Shown here: piece by piece, positions 1 through 8,117 of the stretch
Layout: every line of letters begins with the position of its first letter
Numbering within the stretch: position 1 is the stretch's first letter
DNA from: Actinomycetota bacterium
Lineage (GTDB): Bacteria; Actinomycetota; Actinomycetes; Streptosporangiales; Streptosporangiaceae
Assembly: GCA_027314515.1 (NCBI GenBank)
Contig: DAHVAR010000154.1
Location: 1 to 40,748 of the forward strand
Reading direction: 5' to 3'
Length of the DNA: 40,748 nucleotides
Program-made: the position numbers and the translations under genes
Notes under the pieces: model-generated
Seen by the model: only the letters and a program-made list of their open reading frames with translations
Databases searched by the model: none
What the model was told of the DNA's origin: nothing

Positions 1-357
1 GCCGACGCGCGGCAGCCATTGCTCCTGGCGGAGGCCGTCGCCAAGGCGGGGGGCCCCGCCGACGTGACGGTCGTCTGCGTCGACGTGGCGCGCTGCGAGG
101 GAGGCGCCATACTGGCCACGAAAGAGGGCGGTACGGTCATCTTCTTCTCGATGGCAACGAGCTTCAGCGCGGCAGCCCTCGTCGCCGAGGGCGTCGCCGC
201 CGACGTGACAATGCTGGTAGGCAACGGCTATGTGCCGGGCCACGCGGCCTACGCCCTGGACCTGATCCGCCGCAACGAGTCGGTCCGTTCCCTCTTCGCC
301 CTACGCCTGGGGGGAGCGACCAGCTCCCCCCAGCCCACGCCTGAGGTAAACCCATGA
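1..357 (+). CDS. kdd: L-erythro-3,5-diaminohexanoate dehydrogenase, C-terminal part
   Basis: The reading frame is open from the first base, so the gene begins outside the window; 118 codons remain. The fragment keeps the end of a Rossmann-type dehydrogenase (GGTVIFFSMATSFSAAAL, then the conserved tail VGNGYVPGHAAYALDLIR), which I recognise as Kdd. In the coenzyme B12 lysine pathway Kdd oxidises 3,5-diaminohexanoate to 5-amino-3-oxohexanoate with NAD. The TGA stop overlaps the ATG of kamD (ATGA), so the two are translationally coupled. The assignment rests on the tail plus the unmistakable Kam genes that follow. The catalytic part cannot be seen. Confidence 0.85.
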   Translation, partial: ADARQPLLLAEAVAKAGGPADVTVVCVDVARCEGGAILATKEGGTVIFFSMATSFSAAALVAEGVAADVTMLVGNGYVPGHAAYALDLIRRNESVRSLFALRLGGATSSPQPTPEVNP

Positions 358-1964
358 AGAGCAAGCTGAACCTCGACCCGGAGAAAGTCCGCCTGGCAAG
401 AGAGCTGGCACGCAGAGCCGGAGAGCCGGTGACGGAGCTGGCGACGGCGCATACCACTGCGTCGATCGAGCGCGCCGTGCTGCGGATCGCCGGCCTTGAC
501 GGGGCTGACCAGGACGGGATGCCGTGGGTGAACCGGCTTGCCGACGCCGTGCGGGAGTCCGTAGGGCTTGCGCACGGGGTCGCCTTGCCGGCCTGGGATG
601 CGCTGGTGGCCGGCGGGTACCCGGATCTGCGGACGCTCGCGGAGCAAGCCGCCGCGGGGCAGGTGAAATTCCGGATTCCAGGCGGCAGCGAAGCGGCGGC
701 CGCGCGGGAACTAGCGGTACGTTCCGTAGCGGCGGGAGTGGCCACGATCGATGCGCAACGGGCGCGGCGGACCCGCATGATCGGAGACCTCGCCGACCCG
801 CCGCAGCCGTGGATCTACCTGATCGTGGCGACCGGGGACATCTACGAGGACATTCCGCAGGCCCAGGCGGCGGCGCGAGAGAGCGCGGACGTGATCGCGG
901 TGATCAGGTCCACCGGGCAGTCGCTGCTCGACTACGTGCCCGAGGGGGCGACCAGGGAGGGCTACGCCGGCACGTACGCGACGCGGGAGAACTTCCGGCT
1001 GATGCGCGCGGCGCTCGACGAGACGTCGCGGGAGCTCGGCCGCTACGTGCGGCTGACGAACTACGCTTCCGGGCTGTGCATGCCGGAGATCGCCGCGCTG
1101 GCCGGGCTTGAGCGGCTGGACATGATGCTGAACGACTGCATGTACGGCATCATCTTCCGCGACATCAACCCGGTGCGCACATTCATCGACCAGCGGTTCT
1201 CCCGGCAGGTGCACGCCCGCGCGGGCATCGTGATCAACACCGGCGAGGACAACTACCTGACGACCGCGGACCCGGTCGACGCGGCGCACACGGTGGTGGT
1301 CTCACAGCTCCTGAACGAGTACTTCGCGCTCGAGGCGGGGCTTGAAACATGGCAGCTAGGGCTCGGCCACGCGTTCGAAATCAACCCCGCGGTGCCCGAC
1401 TCGTTCCTGCTCGAGCTGGCGCACGCGCAGCTGGTGCGGGAGCTGTTCCCCGGCGCCCCGCTGAAGTACATGCCGCCGACCAAGCACATGACCGGCAACG
1501 TGTTCGCCGGTTACCTGCTGGACGCGTTCTTCAACCTGTGCGGCGTCATGACCGATCAGTCAATACTGCTGATCGGGATGATGACCGAGGGCATCCATAC
1601 CCCGTTTCTCTCCGATCGCGATCTCGCCCTGGAGAACGTGCGGTACGTCCGCGACGCGGCGGGACGTCTCGGCGAGAGCTTCGTGCCGGCCCCCGGCGGG
1701 TTCATCGAGCAGCGGGCGAAGCAGGTGCTGGGCGATTCGGTCGCGCTGCTGCGCCGGATCAGCGAGGAGGGGCTGCTCACCGCGATCGCGGCGGGCACGT
1801 TCGGCATCACCAGGCGCCCCGCGGACGGCGGCCGCGGGCTGGACGGCGTCATCAGCCGGGCCGACGGCTACTTCAACCCCGCATCGGAAATCCTTGAGGC
1901 CGGGACCGGAGACGCCGGCGGCGAGCCAGCAGCGTCACTCAGCGAGACGGGAGCTAGCCGGTGA
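354..1964 (+). CDS. kamD: Lysine 5,6-aminomutase, alpha subunit
   Basis: The 536-residue protein is the large TIM-barrel subunit of lysine 5,6-aminomutase. With KamE, adenosylcobalamin and PLP it moves the terminal amino group of D-lysine or beta-lysine to the next carbon. Conserved stretches include PWIYLIVATGDIYEDIPQAQ, TGQSLLDYVPEGATREG, the glycine/asparagine-rich ETWQLGLGHAFEINPA and KYMPPTKHMTGNVFAGY. Length is close to the usual 510-530 residues and no break is seen. The start ATG overlaps the kdd stop and the stop TGA overlaps the kamE GTG, so the operon is read without gaps. Confidence 0.96.
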   Translation: MKSKLNLDPEKVRLARELARRAGEPVTELATAHTTASIERAVLRIAGLDGADQDGMPWVNRLADAVRESVGLAHGVALPAWDALVAGGYPDLRTLAEQAAAGQVKFRIPGGSEAAAARELAVRSVAAGVATIDAQRARRTRMIGDLADPPQPWIYLIVATGDIYEDIPQAQAAARESADVIAVIRSTGQSLLDYVPEGATREGYAGTYATRENFRLMRAALDETSRELGRYVRLTNYASGLCMPEIAALAGLERLDMMLNDCMYGIIFRDINPVRTFIDQRFSRQVHARAGIVINTGEDNYLTTADPVDAAHTVVVSQLLNEYFALEAGLETWQLGLGHAFEINPAVPDSFLLELAHAQLVRELFPGAPLKYMPPTKHMTGNVFAGYLLDAFFNLCGVMTDQSILLIGMMTEGIHTPFLSDRDLALENVRYVRDAAGRLGESFVPAPGGFIEQRAKQVLGDSVALLRRISEEGLLTAIAAGTFGITRRPADGGRGLDGVISRADGYFNPASEILEAGTGDAGGEPAASLSETGASR

Positions 1965-1987
1965 CAGCTAACCCGGTGACAGCTAAC
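1958..1987 (+). repeat. 15-bp tandem duplication at the kamD/kamE junction
   Basis: The unit CCGGTGACAGCTAAC occurs twice back to back (1958-1972 and 1973-1987). It contains the overlapping kamD stop and kamE GTG start. The duplication adds five residues to KamE and supplies a second possible start. Confidence 0.9.
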
Positions 1988-2779
1988 ATCGTGCGGCCGT
2001 ACGGCGACACGACCGGCGACGGGCGGATTCAGGTCTCGTTCACGCTGCCGGTTCCGTACGGCACGCCGGCCGACAAGGCACGGGCTGAGGGCGCGGCCAT
2101 GCAGCTCGCCGGGAAGATGGGGCTCGAGCCCGCGATGGTGGTGCACGCCAAGGGCATGGGTCCGGACTACACGTTCTTCATCGTGTACGGCCGGGTGTCG
2201 CACCTGGTCGACCTGTCGCAGGTGACGGTGACTGAGCGGGAGTTCCCGCTGCTCAGCCCGGCGGAGGTGAACCTGCGCATCCGCGCCGGCCTCGGCCGCA
2301 AGCTGGTGGTGGTCGGCGCGTGCATCGGGACCGACGCGCACACGGTCGGCATCGACGCCATCCTGAATGTGAAGGGACACTCGGGCGAGAAGGGGCTTGA
2401 GTACTACCGGGAAATCCGGGTGGTCAACCTCGGCTCGCAGGTCGCCGTGCCGGACCTGGTCGCCAGATCGGCCGCGGAGGGCGCGGACGCGGTGCTGGTC
2501 AGCCAGGTGGTCACGCAGCGCGAAGCGCACATCACCAATGCGCAGGAGATGTCGGCGGCCTTCCGTGCCGCAGCGCCGGAGTCCGGTCCCCGGAACTGGC
2601 CGCTGCTGGTCGTCGGGGGGCCGCGCTTCGACCCGTCGATGGCCGCAGGGCTAGGTGTCGACAAGATCTTCGGTAAGGGCACCACGCCGGGTGAGGTCGC
2701 CAGCTATCTCGCCTACGCGCTCGCGCCGGACAGCGGCGCTGCGGCGGACGCGGACCAGGAAGCAGGTGCCAGCGCATGA
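1961..2779 (+). CDS. kamE: Lysine 5,6-aminomutase, beta (B12/PLP-binding) subunit
   Basis: The 272-residue KamE carries a Rossmann B12-binding domain. The cobalamin motif DxHxxG reads DAHTVG, with Asp125 and His127 (the axial ligand). Lys138 in the following NVKG segment matches the lysine that forms the PLP Schiff base in clostridial KamE, 11 residues after the histidine. Both signature residues are therefore present and the enzyme should be active. The GTG start overlaps the kamD stop. A 15-bp tandem duplication at this junction repeats the start region and gives the N-terminus MTANPVTAN; the second in-frame GTG at 1976 is an alternative start. The stop overlaps the kal ATG. Confidence 0.95.
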   Translation: MTANPVTANIVRPYGDTTGDGRIQVSFTLPVPYGTPADKARAEGAAMQLAGKMGLEPAMVVHAKGMGPDYTFFIVYGRVSHLVDLSQVTVTEREFPLLSPAEVNLRIRAGLGRKLVVVGACIGTDAHTVGIDAILNVKGHSGEKGLEYYREIRVVNLGSQVAVPDLVARSAAEGADAVLVSQVVTQREAHITNAQEMSAAFRAAAPESGPRNWPLLVVGGPRFDPSMAAGLGVDKIFGKGTTPGEVASYLAYALAPDSGAAADADQEAGASA

Positions 2780-3168
2780 GCCACCCCCGGCTCGGGCTGA
2801 CCGTCACCCACCGGCGCTATGTGCCCTACAGCCACGCGCATTACGGCGGCAACCTGGTGGACGGCGCGTATGTACTCGGCCTGTTCGGTGACGTGGCCAC
2901 GGAAGCGTGCATCCGCGCCGACGGCGACGAAGGGCTGTTCGCGTCGTACTCGGACGTGCAGTTCAGGGCGCCGGTGATCGCCGGTGACGTACTTGAGGTG
3001 TCGGCAACCGTGACCAGGGTCGGGACGCGCAGCCGCGAGCTGTCGTTCGAGGCCAGGGTGGTCTGCCGGGCTCAGCCTGGGCGGAGCCCGTCGGCCGCTC
3101 AAGTGCTGGCCGAGCCGGTCATCGTGGTGTCCGCGACCGGCACCGTGGTCGTCCCGCCGCCAGCCTGA
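2776..3168 (+). CDS. kal: 3-aminobutyryl-CoA ammonia lyase (hotdog fold)
   Basis: This 130-residue hotdog-fold protein matches Kal, which removes ammonia from 3-aminobutyryl-CoA to give crotonyl-CoA late in the B12-dependent lysine pathway. Visible segments are RRYVPYSHAHYGGNLVDGAY near the N-terminus, YSDVQFRAPVIAGDVLEV in the middle and the strand ending ELSFEARVV. Its ATG overlaps the kamE stop. It is the last gene of the operon: a perfect hairpin lies 18 bases past its stop. The thiolase-like Kce, the CoA-transferase and the acyl-CoA dehydrogenase of the pathway are not in the window and may lie to the left. Confidence 0.88.
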   Translation: MSHPRLGLTVTHRRYVPYSHAHYGGNLVDGAYVLGLFGDVATEACIRADGDEGLFASYSDVQFRAPVIAGDVLEVSATVTRVGTRSRELSFEARVVCRAQPGRSPSAAQVLAEPVIVVSATGTVVVPPPA

Positions 3169-3185
3169 CGCGTAATCCCACGATC

Positions 3186-3227
3186 GATGTGAGTTTTCTG
3201 CTGCCAGGGCAGCAGAAAACTCACATC
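3186..3227. terminator. Bidirectional terminator, perfect 20-bp inverted repeat
   Basis: Arms 3186-3205 and 3208-3227 are exact reverse complements with only two bases between them. Each arm contains GAGTTTTCTGCTGCC or its complement, so a T-tract or A-tract is built into the stem. It lies between the convergent kal and amidohydrolase genes and can stop transcription from both sides. Confidence 0.85.
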
Positions 3228-3246
3228 CACGGATGATCTTCGGCGG

Positions 3247-4455
3247 TCAATGCTCCGCGAAGGTCGCCTCGCCGTCCTCGAAGCGGTAGATCTCCTCGCC
3301 GTCGATCAGCGCACGCGTGACCCGGCTCAGCACGTCCAGCGGGTCGCCGGACCAGATCACCAGGTCGGCGTCCTTGCCCGGCTCGATGCTTCCGAGGCGG
3401 TCGGCCACGCCGATGATGCGCGCCGGGTTGATGGTCAGGGCGCGCAGCGCGGTATCCCGGTCCAGGCCGTGCTTGACCGACAGAGCTGCCTGATGAGCCA
3501 GGAAGTTGATCGGCACGACCGGATGATCGGTGGTGATCGCGATCGTCACGCCCGCCGTCGCGAGCTTGCCGGGATTGGCCAGCGAGCGGTTCCGCAGCTC
3601 GACCTTCGACCTGCTGGTGAACAGCGGCCCGATGATGACCGGGATGTTCTTGGCGGCCAGGATGTCAGCGAGCAGGTGCGCCTCGGTGCCGTGGTCGACG
3701 ACCAGGTCGTAGCCGAACTCCTCAGCCAGCCGCAGCGCGGTGGCGATGTCGTCAGCCCGGTGACAGTGCTGCCGCCACGGGATCTCCTTGCGGAGCACCC
3801 GGCCGAGCGCCTCGAGCTTGAGGTCCCGGTCGACGTACTTGCGCTCGTCCTCGGGCTTGCGCTGCTCGGCGTCCAGCTTCGCGAGGTAGTTGGCCGCGTC
3901 GACGAGCGCGCCGCGGATGACCGCGGCGGTGCCAAGGCGGGTTGACGGGGACTGCTTGCGCTCGCCGTAGACCCGCTTGGGATTCTCGCCGAGCGCCGAC
4001 TTCATCCCGGCCGGAGCCTTCAGCAGCATCTCGGCGACGGTCCGGCCCCAGCACTTCAGCGCGGCGGTCTGGCCGCCGATCGGATTCCCGGAGCCGGGGT
4101 TCACGTTCACCGCCAGCACGCCGCCCGAGACCGCGTCGCGAAAGCCGAGATCCGCCGGGTTGATCGCGTCCAGCGCACGGACCTGCGCGGTGACCGGGTC
4201 GGTGAGCTCGTTGCTGTCCGCGCCCGCCCAGCCCTCGGCTTCCTCATGCACGCCGACGTGCCCGTGTGCCTCGATGAACCCGGGGAGTACCCAGCCGCCG
4301 GCCGCGTCGATGACGTCTGCGCCGGCAGGCACATCCAGACCCCGGCCAACCGCGGTGATCTTCCCGCCGGTCACCAGGATGGTGCCACCCTCGATCGGCT
4401 CTCCGCTGACCGGCACTACCCGGCCGCCGACGATCGCGACAACTGACTCCGCCAT
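3247..4455 (-). CDS. Amidohydrolase, imidazolonepropionase-like
   Basis: The 402-residue metal-dependent hydrolase has the usual order of parts. There is an N-terminal beta-sandwich strand set (VVAIVGGRVVPVSGEPIEGG), the metal site HGHVGVH after the conserved GGWVLPGFIEAHG, downstream histidines in QHCHRADDI and DHGTEAHL, the catalytic Asp in TTDHPVVP, and the closing LGSIEPGKDADLVIWSGDPL. This layout fits cyclic-amide or dipeptide hydrolases of the imidazolonepropionase-like group; the substrate cannot be told. A GGGAGAG ribosome site precedes the ATG. It is divergent from the LLM oxidoreductase and convergent with kal. Confidence 0.9.
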   Translation of the reverse strand: MAESVVAIVGGRVVPVSGEPIEGGTILVTGGKITAVGRGLDVPAGADVIDAAGGWVLPGFIEAHGHVGVHEEAEGWAGADSNELTDPVTAQVRALDAINPADLGFRDAVSGGVLAVNVNPGSGNPIGGQTAALKCWGRTVAEMLLKAPAGMKSALGENPKRVYGERKQSPSTRLGTAAVIRGALVDAANYLAKLDAEQRKPEDERKYVDRDLKLEALGRVLRKEIPWRQHCHRADDIATALRLAEEFGYDLVVDHGTEAHLLADILAAKNIPVIIGPLFTSRSKVELRNRSLANPGKLATAGVTIAITTDHPVVPINFLAHQAALSVKHGLDRDTALRALTINPARIIGVADRLGSIEPGKDADLVIWSGDPLDVLSRVTRALIDGEEIYRFEDGEATFAEH

Positions 4456-4487
4456 GTGCTCTCCCTGTTGTTCCCGGCATACCGGAC

Positions 4488-4493
4488 TACTAA
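4488..4493 (+). promoter_or_regulatory. Possible -10 element of the LLM oxidoreductase gene
   Basis: TACTAA lies in an AT-rich patch (TACTAAATTCTCA) in the short divergent gap, about ten bases before the ATG at 4504. CTGTTG at 4465-4470 sits 17 bases upstream as a weak -35. The 5' leader would be very short. Confidence 0.4.
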
Positions 4494-4503
4494 ATTCTCA
4501 GGT

Positions 4504-5340
4504 ATGCGCTTCGCCATCAAAACCGCACCGCAGCACACAACCTGGCCCGCCATGCTCGAGGTGTGGAAGGCCGCAGACGACATCGAGTTGTTCGAGTCCG
4601 GCTGGACGTTCGACCACTTCTACCCGATCCGCGGCGACTCAGCGGGACCCTGCCTGGAGGGCTGGACCACGCTGACCGCGCTAGCGCAAGCGACCCGGCG
4701 GCTGCGGCTCGGCACCCTGGTCACCGGCATTCACTACCGGCATCCGGCAGTTCTGGCCAACATGGTGGCGACGCTCGACATCATCTCCGGCGGCCGGGTT
4801 GAGCTCGGCATCGGCGCCGGCTGGAACGTCGAGGAGTCCGGCGCGTACGGCATCGAGCTCGGCTCCCCGAAGGAGCGCAGCGACCGGTTCGAGGAAGCCT
4901 GCGAGGTGCTGACAGGGCTGCTGTCGCCGCCGGAGACCACCACCTTCAAGGGCCGCTACTACCAGCTCACCGACGCCAGGTGCAACCCCAAGCCGGTGCA
5001 GCAGCCGCACCCGCCGATCTGCGTCGGCGGCAGCGGGGAGAAGCGAACGCTGCGCACCGCGGCGCGGTTCGCTCAGCACTGGAACTTCGTCGGCGGGACG
5101 ATCGAGCAGTTCAGCCGCGCCCGTGACGTGCTGCATCAGCACTGCGCCGAGATCGGCCGCGACCCGGCGGAAATCCTGCTGTCCAGCCACCTGGCGTACT
5201 CCGGCGACCCGGCGCAGACGGCGGACGCTGCTGCCGCCCTCGGCGCGGCCGGTGTCGAGCTGGCGATCGTGCAGCTCACGCCACCGCACTCCGCGGCGGT
5301 GCTGGAGCCGCTCGCGGCGAAGCTCGGCGAGCTGGGCTAG
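4504..5340 (+). CDS. LLM-class F420-dependent oxidoreductase
   Basis: This 278-residue luciferase-like monooxygenase family protein begins MRFAIKTAPQHTTW. An upstream in-frame start would run into the neighbouring promoter region and is not conserved-looking. Family hallmarks are the TIM-barrel N-terminus, LGTLVTGIHYRHPAVLANMVATLD, the block SGGRVELGIGAGWN and PPICVGGSGEKRTLRTAAR. The family moves hydride with F420 in many actinomycetes; an FMN enzyme remains possible. The gene ends against a hairpin before the convergent membrane-protein gene. Confidence 0.9.
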   Translation: MRFAIKTAPQHTTWPAMLEVWKAADDIELFESGWTFDHFYPIRGDSAGPCLEGWTTLTALAQATRRLRLGTLVTGIHYRHPAVLANMVATLDIISGGRVELGIGAGWNVEESGAYGIELGSPKERSDRFEEACEVLTGLLSPPETTTFKGRYYQLTDARCNPKPVQQPHPPICVGGSGEKRTLRTAARFAQHWNFVGGTIEQFSRARDVLHQHCAEIGRDPAEILLSSHLAYSGDPAQTADAAAALGAAGVELAIVQLTPPHSAAVLEPLAAKLGELG

Positions 5341-5375
5341 CTGACCGGGCGGCGGCCGGCACCGCCCGCGGTCAG
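5341..5375. terminator. Hairpin between convergent genes
   Basis: CTGACC (5341-5346) plus GGGCGG (5347-5352) pair with CCGCCC (5362-5367) and GGTCAG (5370-5375), giving a 12-bp stem with a two-base bulge and nine-base loop. It fills the 31-base gap between the LLM gene and the membrane protein on the other strand. Confidence 0.6.
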
Positions 5376-5713
5376 ATCCAGCGACCCAGCCTGCGGATGT
5401 TGCCGAGGCGGCCGACGTATTCGGCATCGCCCAGGTGGCGCAGGCCCCTGAGGACCCCCCAGAACATGCCGATCAGGAGGAACGCGGTCCCGATGAGTAC
5501 CCACCGGCCGCGCGCGCTGTCCGCGTAGCCGAGAATCAGTGACGACCAGCCCAGCGCTACCAGATCGAATATGATGACCAGCCCTTTCACGAAGCCGGGC
5601 GCAATCAGGGCAACCACGAAGCCCGCCAGCAGGCCGATGGCAAACCAGTGGGTACTGGACCCGAAAGCCGAGGCAGCACCATGGGGGTGGGTAATGGCGG
5701 AGGCAACGTTCAT
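5372..5713 (-). CDS. Small membrane protein of unknown function
   Basis: The 113-residue protein has three hydrophobic segments: about residues 22-45 (HWFAIGLLAGFVVALIA onwards), 47-65 (LVIIFDLVALGWSSLILGY) and 72-90 (VLIGTAFLLIGMFWGVL). A basic tail follows. I do not recognise a family. Its ATG has no clear ribosome site. The stop overlaps the terminator shared with the LLM gene. Confidence 0.6.
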   Translation of the reverse strand: MNVASAITHPHGAASAFGSSTHWFAIGLLAGFVVALIAPGFVKGLVIIFDLVALGWSSLILGYADSARGRWVLIGTAFLLIGMFWGVLRGLRHLGDAEYVGRLGNIRRLGRWI

Positions 5714-5770
5714 TGTGACAAAGTTCCATATGCCACCATCGCCAGCAAGAACGACACGCTGCCAATGATG

Positions 5771-6220
5771 TCAGCCGGGGCGCGGGGAGTTGGACTGGCG
5801 AGCGGCCGGAGCGCGCAGTCGGAGGCGGCGCTGCTCGATGAGCAGGCAGCGGTCTTCCACATACAGCAGTCCGGCGCTTGCCGCGATCGCGCGCGCTTCC
5901 GCCGACACGATGCCCAGCTGCAGCCAGAGCGCGGTCGCGCCCGCGGCGACTGCCTGGCGAGCGACGTCGGGCGCATCGGCGGCCGGCCGGAATACGTCGA
6001 CCAGGCCCACCTGCCCCTGGATGTCGCCGATCGACCGGTACACCTGCTCGCCGAGAATCACCTCGGCATGCGGGTTGACCGGGATGATGCGCCAGCCATG
6101 ACGCTGCATGTGCGCTGGCACTGAATGCGCTGCCTTCTCCGTCGTGGCGCTGGCGCCGACCACAGTGATGGTGTCGTAGCTGGTCAGGATCCGCTCAACG
6201 ACGGCATCGGTGTCGCTCAC
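5771..6220 (-). CDS. CoA-binding domain protein (YccU type)
   Basis: This 149-residue single-domain Rossmann protein has the CoA-binding pattern ITVVGASATTEKAAHSVP near the N-terminus, then GWRIIPVNPHAEVILGEQVY, LVDVFRPAADAPDVARQAV, ALWLQLGIVS and VEDRCLLIEQ. Such small CoA-binding proteins are widespread and their role is unsettled. I chose the GTG at 6218-6220 (VSDTDAVVERIL), which matches the usual family length; a longer frame upstream would overlap the divergent aldo/keto reductase and lacks family features. Confidence 0.85.
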   Translation of the reverse strand: MSDTDAVVERILTSYDTITVVGASATTEKAAHSVPAHMQRHGWRIIPVNPHAEVILGEQVYRSIGDIQGQVGLVDVFRPAADAPDVARQAVAAGATALWLQLGIVSAEARAIAASAGLLYVEDRCLLIEQRRLRLRAPAARQSNSPRPG

Positions 6221-6322
6221 CCGGCCACGATAACCCGGCGAGCGAACTCCCCGAGTCATGCGGTCGGGCGACCGCACAAGGGCATGGCCGCGCGGCCTGC
6301 CGGAGGCCGGTAGCGTTCTGCT

Positions 6323-7315
6323 GTGGAACATCGACGTCTTGGCCGGACCGGCCTGCAGGTCTCGAAACTCTGCCTTGGCACGATGACGTTTGGGCTGCAG
6401 TGCGATGAGCAGGCCTCCGTCGCGATCCTGGACCGGGCTGCCGACGGAGGCATCGACTTCCTTGATACCTCCGATGCCTACCCGCTGGGCGGCGACCTGG
6501 GCACCAGGGGAGTCACCGAGGAGATCCTGGGCCACTGGCTGCGTGGCAAGCGCGACCGGTTCATCGTGGCAACCAAGTGCTTCGCGCCGACAGGGCCCGC
6601 CCCGTTCGATGGCGGTAACTCGCGCAAGCACATCATGTCGGCGGTCGAGGCGTCGCTGCGGCGCCTTCAGACCGACTACGTCGACCTGTATCAGCTGCAT
6701 TGCTACGACCTCCAGACGCCGATCGACGAGACGCTGAGCGCGCTCGATGACCTCGTCCGTCAGGGCAAGGTCCGGTACCTGGGCTGCTCCAACTTCCTGA
6801 CATACCAGCTTGTGCGGGCAGTCGGCCGGACCGAGACGCTCCGGATCGCCCGGCTGGATTGCGTGCAGCCGCGCTACAACCTGCTGTTCCGCGAAATCGA
6901 GCGCGAGATGCTGCCGTATTGCGCCGAGGACGGCATCGGCGTCATCCCGTACAACCCGATCGCGGGCGGACTGCTGTCCGGGAAGCATTCCCGCGCCGCG
7001 GGACCTCCCGAAGGCAGCCGGTTCACCCTCGGCACCGCTGCCCGCGCCTATCAGGACCGGTACTGGCATGACCGTGAGTTCGAGACGGTCGAGGCGCTCC
7101 GGCGGATGGCGGCGCAAGCCGGGGTGAGCCTGGTGACCTTGTCGGTTGCCTGGGTGCTTGCCAACAAGGCAATCACCGCGCCCATTGTCGGCGCGAGCAG
7201 CCCCGGCCAGCTTGACGCAAGCCTCGCTGCCGCGCAGTACGCGATCGACGGCGACCTCAAGCGCACGCTCGATGAGCTCACGAAGGAGTACCGGCTGGGC
7301 GACGCGCCTCGCTAG
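6323..7315 (+). CDS. Aldo/keto reductase
   Basis: This 330-residue NADPH-dependent reductase has the (beta/alpha)8 fold. The catalytic tetrad is visible as Asp48, Tyr53, Lys85 (IVATKCF) and His126 (YQLHCYD). Other landmarks are LGCSNFLTYQL, NLLFREIEREMLPYC and the cofactor loop IVGASSPGQLD. The start is GTG, giving MEHRRLGRTGLQVS, the canonical N-terminus. The substrate is unknown. The gene is complete and is followed after 35 bases by the first broken hydrolase. Confidence 0.93.
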   Translation: MEHRRLGRTGLQVSKLCLGTMTFGLQCDEQASVAILDRAADGGIDFLDTSDAYPLGGDLGTRGVTEEILGHWLRGKRDRFIVATKCFAPTGPAPFDGGNSRKHIMSAVEASLRRLQTDYVDLYQLHCYDLQTPIDETLSALDDLVRQGKVRYLGCSNFLTYQLVRAVGRTETLRIARLDCVQPRYNLLFREIEREMLPYCAEDGIGVIPYNPIAGGLLSGKHSRAAGPPEGSRFTLGTAARAYQDRYWHDREFETVEALRRMAAQAGVSLVTLSVAWVLANKAITAPIVGASSPGQLDASLAAAQYAIDGDLKRTLDELTKEYRLGDAPR

Positions 7316-7350
7316 GAAGGGCCGCTCCGGCAGCATTCGGGCCAAGGAGC

Positions 7351-8117
7351 GTGCTGGAGTTCCCCGGCTACGTGGCGCCCGGCTGGCTCCTGGCCAGCGC
7401 CGATCCGGGTGCCGCCACTACCTTCGAGGTAGCTGCACCGGCCCTGGACAGCACTGTCACGGTGCGGATCTGGTCGCCGGCCGACTCGCCCGACGATGAG
7501 CCGCTGCCGTTGCTGCTCGTGCACGACGGGCCGGAATACGACGCGCTGGCCGGACTCACCCGGTACCTCGGCGCGGCAGCGGCGGGCGGCTGGCTGCCGC
7601 GCCTGCGGGCCGCGCTGCTCAGCCCCGGCCAGCGCAACGCGTGGTACGCGGCCAGCTCCCGGTACGCCCGCGCGCTCGCGGGCCGGGTCATTCCGGTGGT
7701 GACGCAGCGAGTCGCCAGCACGGTCCGGGTCGGCATGGGAACCGGCCTCGGCGCGCTGGCGATGCTGCACGCCCACTGCCGGCATCCCGGCATCGCGGAC
7801 GGGCTGTTCCTGCAGTCGGGCAGCTTCTTCGTGGCCGCGCTGGACGGCCAGGAGCAGCGGTTCCGCTACTTCCGCGCATCACGGCGTTCACTGCGGACCT
7901 GCAGGCCGGCGGCGTGCCGGGCGCGCCCGTTCCCGTCGTGCTGACCTGCGGCGAGACCGAGGAGAACGCGGCGAACAACCGGCGCATGCTCGCGCTGCTG
8001 GCCTCAGCCGGGTACCCGGCGAGCCTGCATGAGCTCACCGACCTGCACAACTACGCCGCCTGGCGGGACGCGCTGGACCCGTTCCTTACCGGATTGCTGC
8101 GGCTGGTGACCAGGTGA
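7351..8117 (+). pseudogene. Alpha/beta-hydrolase (enterochelin-esterase-like), frameshifted
   Basis: The first frame runs from the GTG at 7351 through LPLLLVHDGPEYDALAGLTRYL to a family end-point near FRYFR. It then slips at about 7875, where one base seems lost in CCGCGCATC. The sense continues one frame back as ITAFTADLQAGGVPG and VVLTCGETEENAANNRRM, ending at the TGA of 8115-8117 with the catalytic-histidine region LHNYAAWRDAL. The nucleophile elbow, expected as G-x-S-x-G, reads G-T-G-L-G, so the catalytic serine codon is also gone. Two independent defects make real loss more likely than an error. The stop overlaps the start of the next broken hydrolase. Confidence 0.8.

Noticed and set aside
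7351-8117. Programmed frameshifting in the first hydrolase
   Set aside because: No slippery heptamer at the shift site, and the catalytic serine is missing as well, which points to decay.
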